Assembly (NCBI GenBank): GCA_965116785.1
Contig: OZ220731.1
Location: 2,728,001-2,792,000 of the forward strand
Reading direction: 5' to 3'
From: Bin87 sp965116785
GTDB lineage: Bacteria > Chloroflexota > Dehalococcoidia > Lucifugimonadales > UBA3495
Length of the DNA stretch: 64,000 nt
Shown piece after piece: positions 59,604-64,000 of this stretch. The position numbers and the translations under genes were made by a program. A model generated the notes under the pieces. It was not told where the DNA came from. It worked only from the letters and a program-made list of their open reading frames with translations, and made no database searches. Numbering within the stretch: position 1 is the first letter of the stretch; each line of letters begins with the position of its first letter.

Positions 59604-60557
59604 TCAGACCGGCACCGTCTGGGCTTCTAGGACTTCGTTGACCACCGATTCCTGGCTGCGCTCGCGGAGGCGGGCCATGCTCTTGAGGATGATGCGGTGG
59701 GCCAGGGCAGGAGTGGCCAGCGTCTTGATGTCGTCTGGGGTGACGAACTCCTGGCCTCGGATGCCGGCCAGGGCCTGGGCGCAGCGGTAGAGGCCGAGCG
59801 TCGCGCGGGGGCTGGCGCCAAGCTCGACGTCGGGATGCTCGCGGGTGGCGCGGATCACCTGCACCAGGTAGTCGCGCAACACCGGGTCGATATACACCTG
59901 CCGGACCAGCGCCTGGATGCGGAGCACATCGTCCGCAGATGCCACGGGCCCCAGGGTGCTCAACGGATCGGCGTCCTCGAAGCGCTCCAGCATGGCGGTC
60001 TCATCGTCCTCGGACGGGTAACCGAGCCGGAGGCGGAGGAGAAAGCGATCGATCTGCGCCTCGGGCAGCGGAAACGTGCCCTCGAGCTCAATGGGGTTCT
60101 GGGTGGCCAGCACCAGGAAAGGAGCCGGCAGGATCACGGTGTCCTGGTCAACGGTCACCTGACGTTCGGCCATGGCTTCGAGCAGCGCGGACTGAGTCCT
60201 CGGGGTGGCGCGGTTGATCTCGTCGGCCAGGACAACCTGGGAGATGACCGGACCGGGGCGGAACTCGAACTCGCCGTTGTGCTGGTTATAGTAGTGGATG
60301 CCGGTTATGTCCGAAGGCATCAGGTCGGGGGTGAACTGGATGCGGCGGAACTCGCAGTCCAGCGAGTAAGCCAGCGAACGCGCGAGGGTGGTCTTGCCGA
60401 TCCCGGGGACATCCTCGACCAGAATGTGTCCGCCGCTGAAGAGGGCAGCCAGGGTGTACTCGATGACCTCGTCCTTGCCGACGATGGCCAGTTGGACATT
60501 TTCGCGGACCCTGGCGGCGGTGTCCGCGATCTGTTGCGCCTGGGCCGCCGTGATCAA
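59604..60557 (-). CDS. MoxR family AAA+ ATPase
   Basis: A 317-residue MoxR ATPase, a chaperone-like enzyme that usually activates a VWA/DUF58 partner or metal-loaded enzyme. It has Walker A VEDVPGIGKTTLARSLA, Walker B VVLADEINRATPRTQSAL, the sensor 1 segment LATQNPIELEGTFPLPEAQI and RFLLRLRLGYP, with C-terminal lid helices. TTG 60557 is used because it overlaps the upstream stop by 4 nt and has GAGG 7 nt before it. No DUF58 or VWA gene lies next to it; a sugar nucleotidyltransferase is upstream. Confidence 0.9.
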   Translation of the reverse strand: MITAAQAQQIADTAARVRENVQLAIVGKDEVIEYTLAALFSGGHILVEDVPGIGKTTLARSLAYSLDCEFRRIQFTPDLMPSDITGIHYYNQHNGEFEFRPGPVISQVVLADEINRATPRTQSALLEAMAERQVTVDQDTVILPAPFLVLATQNPIELEGTFPLPEAQIDRFLLRLRLGYPSEDDETAMLERFEDADPLSTLGPVASADDVLRIQALVRQVYIDPVLRDYLVQVIRATREHPDVELGASPRATLGLYRCAQALAGIRGQEFVTPDDIKTLATPALAHRIILKSMARLRERSQESVVNEVLEAQTVPV

Positions 60558-61282
60558 CGCGCCGCCTCGGACGTACCGGCAACCGGGGAGGACAGGTGCT
60601 CTTCCGCTTCGCGCAGATCCTTGGGGGAGTCGACGCTGCGCCAGAAGGCCTCGGTGGACACGGCGGACATGCGGCCCTCGGCGGCCAGGGCGGGGAAAGT
60701 TGTTGTCTCGTGGTCGCCCAACTCGGGCAGCAGGTCGCGGATGCCGGAGTGGAGGACGTAGACGCCTCCGTTGATGGCGAAGGGGAGCACCGCCTTCTCG
60801 CGGAACTGATCGACGATGCCATCTGCGCCGGTGTCCACGATGCCGTAGGGACTGGTCATGGGCACGGTGAGGATGGTGGCGCAGTGGGACGGGTTCCGGC
60901 GACGGCGGGAATGGTAATCGGCGATAAGCTCGTCCAACGAGGCGTCGGTGATCACGTCGCCGTTGGTGGCGATGACGGGGCTGTCGTTGCGGGGCAGAGA
61001 GGCCAGACCCTGCCGGAGAGCGCCGCCCCTGCCGAGGGGAGTGTCTTCCCGGCTGTAGTGGGCGCGGACCCCGTGCTTGCTGCCGTCGCCGAAATAGTCC
61101 CTCACAGCGTCGGCAAGGTGGCCCACCAGGAAGACAACATCGGTGACGCCGGCCTCGCGCAGCCAGCGGACCTGGTGCCAGAGGATGGGTCGACCGCACA
61201 AATTGATCATGGGCTTGGGCACGGTGTCCGTCAGTGGACGCAGCCTTTCGCCCTTGCCGCCGGCTAAAATCAGAGCGTACAT
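60554..61282 (-). CDS. NTP-sugar nucleotidyltransferase
   Basis: A 242-residue nucleotidyltransferase of the GlmU/RfbA/mannose-1-phosphate guanylyltransferase family, which makes an NDP-sugar from a sugar phosphate. Catalytic and binding motifs are LILAGGKGERLRPLTDTVPK, the metal Asp in ATNGDVITD and AINGGVYVLHSG. ATG 61282 is the natural start just before the glycine-rich loop; an upstream ATG adds an unconserved leader. It overlaps the MoxR start by 4 nt, so the two are translationally coupled, an unusual pairing. Confidence 0.88.
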   Translation of the reverse strand: MYALILAGGKGERLRPLTDTVPKPMINLCGRPILWHQVRWLREAGVTDVVFLVGHLADAVRDYFGDGSKHGVRAHYSREDTPLGRGGALRQGLASLPRNDSPVIATNGDVITDASLDELIADYHSRRRRNPSHCATILTVPMTSPYGIVDTGADGIVDQFREKAVLPFAINGGVYVLHSGIRDLLPELGDHETTTFPALAAEGRMSAVSTEAFWRSVDSPKDLREAEEHLSSPVAGTSEAAR

Positions 61283-61342
61283 TGCAGACGGTATGCTAAT
61301 GCGACGAATGGGGCGGGTCAATGGGAATTGTGGTTGCGTGGA

Positions 61343-61555
61343 TCACAGCAGTTCGCGAAACTCTTCAACAGTGAGCCCGGCCTGCACAATGATGCGGCCC
61401 ATTGTCACGGGCTTTATCGGATTGTGGCGGGGGATAGATATCCTGATCTGTCCATTTCTCATCTTGATATGTTTGCCTTGATTGACGATTTCGAATCCAG
61501 CTTTCCGAAAGGCACGCACCGCGTTCAGGTGGTTGACGCCTGGAACTCGGGGCAT
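61343..61555 (-). CDS. hicA: HicA-type mRNA interferase toxin
   Basis: A 70-residue HicA toxin with the double-stranded RNA-binding-like fold. The catalytic His is in NQGKHIKMRNG, preceded by LNAVRAFRKAGFEIV and followed by RISIPRHNPIKPVTMGRII. In HicAB systems the toxin degrades mRNA and is neutralised by HicB; here hicB is upstream, the reverse of the most common order, and only 2 nt separates its stop from this start. Product length is normal. Confidence 0.92.
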   Translation of the reverse strand: MPRVPGVNHLNAVRAFRKAGFEIVNQGKHIKMRNGQIRISIPRHNPIKPVTMGRIIVQAGLTVEEFRELL

Positions 61556-61557
61556 GG

Positions 61558-62025
61558 TTATCCGTCCAACTGGTCTTCATCGTCAATCTCTACGACTTTT
61601 ATCAACGGCGTGCCCAGCAACAGTAATTCCTGCAACATAATCAGCCACTCGCGAATAGCAATTTGGATGTTTTCCAGAGCTTCTTCGAAAGTCTCCCCCT
61701 CGGAAATGCAGCCGGGCAGCGTGGGACAGGAGACGGTATATCCTTCGGAACTTTTGAGCATCTCAATTTCGTACCGCTTCGCTGACCCTCCCCGCCCGGT
61801 GTCAAGTTGCCAGGCAACATTTACATCTACCTCGTGCAACTCCTCGTCGCCAACCACGTCCTCCCAGAACGCTCCTTCACGCTCGGTGATAGAACCGGAG
61901 ATTTCGTACCGGATGTTTTCCAGTGCTTCTTCCGGGCTCGACCCGAGCGCTTTGCTGTCCCCCAAGCCGGGACAATAGGCCGTGTACCCCTCTTCCGATT
62001 TGTGCAGCAAAACCCGGTATTTCAT
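61558..62025 (-). CDS. hicB: HicB-like antitoxin with two tandem HicB domains
   Basis: A 155-residue protein with two copies of the HicB fold. Copy 1 (about 1-72) contains EEGYTAYCPGLGDSKALGSS and PEEALENIRYEI; copy 2 (about 84-155) contains SEGYTVSCPTLPGCISEGET and FEEALENIQIAI. Ordinary HicB antitoxins have one such RNase-H-like domain followed by a DNA-binding domain, which is missing here. The doubled domain may act as a built-in dimer or target two toxins. It directly precedes hicA. Confidence 0.88.
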   Translation of the reverse strand: MKYRVLLHKSEEGYTAYCPGLGDSKALGSSPEEALENIRYEISGSITEREGAFWEDVVGDEELHEVDVNVAWQLDTGRGGSAKRYEIEMLKSSEGYTVSCPTLPGCISEGETFEEALENIQIAIREWLIMLQELLLLGTPLIKVVEIDDEDQLDG

Positions 62026-62161
62026 AGCCGCTCCTTGCTAACCAATCTGCTACGGCACAGAACAGGAACTGGGATCGCAATCATAATCAAACAGCGCCCC
62101 TGCCCCCAACGGCGGCAGAGGCGCTCCCTGGCATTATACGGCAGGAGAGCCGACGCCCGTG

Positions 62162-64000
62162 CTACTGGTACGCCCGAGGTCTGAACTCCGACGAGCAGTA
62201 GCGAATATTCTCCCAGAACCCGGCGGCGTCTCGCTCAACGTTTATCGCCTGCAGGAAGTCTCTGCTTGGGTCGTCGTAGATGATACACGGCGCCCACAGC
62301 GCAATGTCCGGGAAGGCGAACAAAAGTGCTATCACCAGGGACATGCAGCCCATGAATGGTAAGACTCCTATATACACGTCGGTGATCGTGCTTTCTCGTA
62401 ACGCCTCCTGTGCCGCGGCGGTCTGCTCCGCCATCTGCGCGTCAACGTCCTGTCTCACGCCGTGGAGAATGTACAGGTTGATGCCCTCGGGCGGGCTGAT
62501 CAGCGCGGCCTCGACCAGGATCACCATGATGATGCCGAACCAGACGAGATCCACTCCCACCGCCTCCAGCGTGGGCGCCAGGATTGGAATGGTGGTCACC
62601 AGCATGGCGAAACTTTCCATGAAGGTGCCCAGCAGCAGGTAGAAGAACACCAGGATGATCACGAACTGGAGCGCGTTCAGGTTCAGGCCGGTGATCCACT
62701 CCGAGATGTCCTGGGAAATTCCCAGCCGGGCGAAGGCGAAGCTCAGCGTGAAGGCCGCCATCACGATGAGCATGATCATCGAGGACGTGCGCACCGTGGA
62801 TATGATGGCGTCCAGGACCATGTTCTGCACCGCGCCGCGGGTCCGGTTCCAGTCCTGGTAGGAAGCGGGCGGCAACTCGCCACGCTTGCCGATGACGTAG
62901 ATCGCCAGGTACCAGGCGGGGAAAAAGATAAAGCCCAGAAACACCAGCACGGCGGCAAGGCCGGACAAGCGGCCGCGTTGCTGTTGGACATAGTCGTCCA
63001 GCGCAAAGACCACCACCGGGAAGAGCACAATGCCAACCAGGATAACGGCCGCCGTGTTGTTGCTAATCTTCCGGTAGAGTTCGTTGGCTACGGCAACAAC
63101 CAGAGCGCCCACCACTCCCAGGGCCGCGGCCTCGGTGGGGGTGGCCCAACCGGTATAGATGGAACCCAGCACGACGAGGATGATGGCGAGGACCGGGATG
63201 ATGGACATCATTCCGATGAGAGCCTCAAAGAGCATCCGGCCCCATTCGGATACGGCCTCGCCGTAGGACAACACGGACCGCCCGCGACGATAGTCACGCC
63301 GGTCGTGCATGTCCGGAATGCCCGCCTCCACCGCCTGTTCCCGCTGCAATTGCGCCAGCTGTTCTTCGTTGTACCGCCGGATGCGGAGCCCGTGGAACCA
63401 CGCGCGATAAAGACGCCGCACCTCCTCATCCATGGGCGCCGTGCGCGGGAGCACCACGGACGTGATGACCATCATCAGGATCATCGTGAAGGCCAGCAGA
63501 AAGCCGGGCAGGAAGCCGCCCATATACAGTCGGCCGATGGATTCCTCCACCAGCACGCCGTAGATAATGAGTCCGATGCTGGGCGGGATCAGGATGCCCA
63601 GGGTTCCGCCGGCGGCCAGTGAGCCGATGACCAGGCGCTCGCTGTAGCCGCGCTGGCGGAAGGACGGCAGGGAAACCCGGCTGATGGTGGCGGAGGTGGC
63701 CACGCTGGAGCCGGAGCACGCGGCGAAGACCGCGCAGGAAGCGATGTTGGTGTGCAGCAAGCCGCCCGGCAGAAAGACCAGCCAGCGAGACAGCGCGCCG
63801 TACATGCGCTCGCCCATGCCGGACCGCAGCATCAGCTCTCCCATGAGCAGGAACAGGGGCACCGCGACCAGTATGAAGTTGGTGTTACTCTCCCACGCCT
63901 TGTTCCCGAGGATGTTCCATAGCGGAGCGTCCGAGAACATCTGCATCATCACCAGGGACAGCACTCCAAGCGCCCCGGCGACGTACAGCCCGATAATGAA
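62162..64000 (-). CDS. TRAP transporter large permease (DctM-like), 5' end beyond window
   Basis: The large membrane subunit of a tripartite ATP-independent periplasmic carrier. The chain is open to base 64000, so the first residues are missing. DctM features are FILVAVPLFLLMGELMLRSG, AACSGSSVATSATISRVSLP, GGTLGILIPPSIGLIIYGVL and ISPPEGINLYILHGV near the end. Over 600 residues are visible against about 430 in standard DctM; the surplus lies in a hydrophilic insert after about residue 175 (PRTAPMDEEVRRLYRAWFHG and onwards), a second insert near 330-370, and a C-terminal extension. It probably takes up an organic acid; the DctP and DctQ partners would be to the right. Confidence 0.9.
   Translation of the reverse strand, partial: FIIGLYVAGALGVLSLVMMQMFSDAPLWNILGNKAWESNTNFILVAVPLFLLMGELMLRSGMGERMYGALSRWLVFLPGGLLHTNIASCAVFAACSGSSVATSATISRVSLPSFRQRGYSERLVIGSLAAGGTLGILIPPSIGLIIYGVLVEESIGRLYMGGFLPGFLLAFTMILMMVITSVVLPRTAPMDEEVRRLYRAWFHGLRIRRYNEEQLAQLQREQAVEAGIPDMHDRRDYRRGRSVLSYGEAVSEWGRMLFEALIGMMSIIPVLAIILVVLGSIYTGWATPTEAAALGVVGALVVAVANELYRKISNNTAAVILVGIVLFPVVVFALDDYVQQQRGRLSGLAAVLVFLGFIFFPAWYLAIYVIGKRGELPPASYQDWNRTRGAVQNMVLDAIISTVRTSSMIMLIVMAAFTLSFAFARLGISQDISEWITGLNLNALQFVIILVFFYLLLGTFMESFAMLVTTIPILAPTLEAVGVDLVWFGIIMVILVEAALISPPEGINLYILHGVRQDVDAQMAEQTAAAQEALRESTITDVYIGVLPFMGCMSLVIALLFAFPDIALWAPCIIYDDPSRDFLQAINVERDAAGFWENIRYCSSEFRPRAYQ

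Noticed and set aside
60558..61199. N-terminal extension of the MoxR gene
   Set aside because: The extra 214 residues are out of frame with, and antisense in meaning to, the nucleotidyltransferase motifs on the same strand; a TTG with SD at 60557 gives the normal MoxR length.

Overview
The window is 64 kb of high-GC bacterial chromosome with dense, mostly single-copy housekeeping genes, little mobile DNA, no rRNA or tRNA gene that I can see and no CRISPR array. The gene mix (paired DUF1501/DUF1800 proteins, TRAP carrier, Uma2-type endonucleases, PaREP1-like proteins, RraA-like and gluconolactonase-like enzymes, rny-ymdB, mutS2, recA-recX, YqhQ/DUF1385 beside L31) fits a free-living Chloroflexota, most likely a Dehalococcoidia/SAR202-type lineage. 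That placement is inference from gene content. TTG and GTG starts preceded by a strong Shine-Dalgarno (SD) are common.

Layout. 1-7.6 kb: mazG (cut by the left edge), two Uma2 endonucleases, a DUF1461 membrane protein, a PolA-type 5'-3' exonuclease, then malate synthase downstream of an oversized ATP-type PEP carboxykinase relative. 8-14.5 kb: acyl-CoA synthetase, a DUF433/DUF5615 toxin-antitoxin-like pair, a P-loop kinase, a zinc alcohol dehydrogenase, two tandem PaREP1-like proteins, and a GrdB-family protein whose reading frame contains an in-frame TGA exactly where the family has its redox Cys/Sec. 14.5-19.3 kb: MscS channel, sirtuin, RecF, a membrane-anchored VWA protein and a Fur regulator. 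19.4-26.2 kb: NHL protein, DUF1501, a small membrane protein, DUF1800, CoA-binding protein, cupin, a small acidic protein and an SMP-30/gluconolactonase. 26.4-30.2 kb: two tandem NCS2 purine/pyrimidine-type permeases, each carrying an extra C-terminal domain that resembles a degenerate RsbW-like ATPase fold.

30-37.2 kb: a nucleotidyltransferase-HEPN fusion, the rplU-rpmA-rpmE ribosomal operon with a clear promoter and terminator, an unknown gene overlapping YqhQ/DUF1385, an alpha/beta hydrolase, a GlpT-like MFS carrier and a VOC protein. 37.3-42.8 kb: an apparent two-gene operon of a Vms1/VLRF1-type peptidyl-tRNA hydrolase and MutS2 (both ribosome-rescue functions), diverging from a DinB-tetrapyrrole methylase fusion and a beta-hydroxyacid dehydrogenase. 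42.8-51.7 kb: enoyl-CoA hydratase, cyclophilin lipoprotein, RraA-like protein, NDUFA9-like epimerase, folC, fabF, a SWIM protein, a secreted beta-domain protein with a near-consensus promoter, and an MFS carrier. 52-59 kb: rny, ymdB, a PHP phosphoesterase and plsY in one direction, then recA-recX and a glutaredoxin in the other. 59-64 kb: a third PaREP1-like protein, a nucleotidyltransferase-MoxR pair, a hicBA module with a doubled HicB, and a TRAP large permease cut by the right edge.

The observations I rate highest are the candidate selenoprotein at 13269-14471 with a hairpin just after the TGA, the Vms1-like/MutS2 operon at 37303-40541, and the tandem permease-ATPase-like fusions at 26464-30154. 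Recurrent short GGGGCGG-type hairpins and a GTCATTGCGAGCG dispersed repeat occupy several intergenic gaps.
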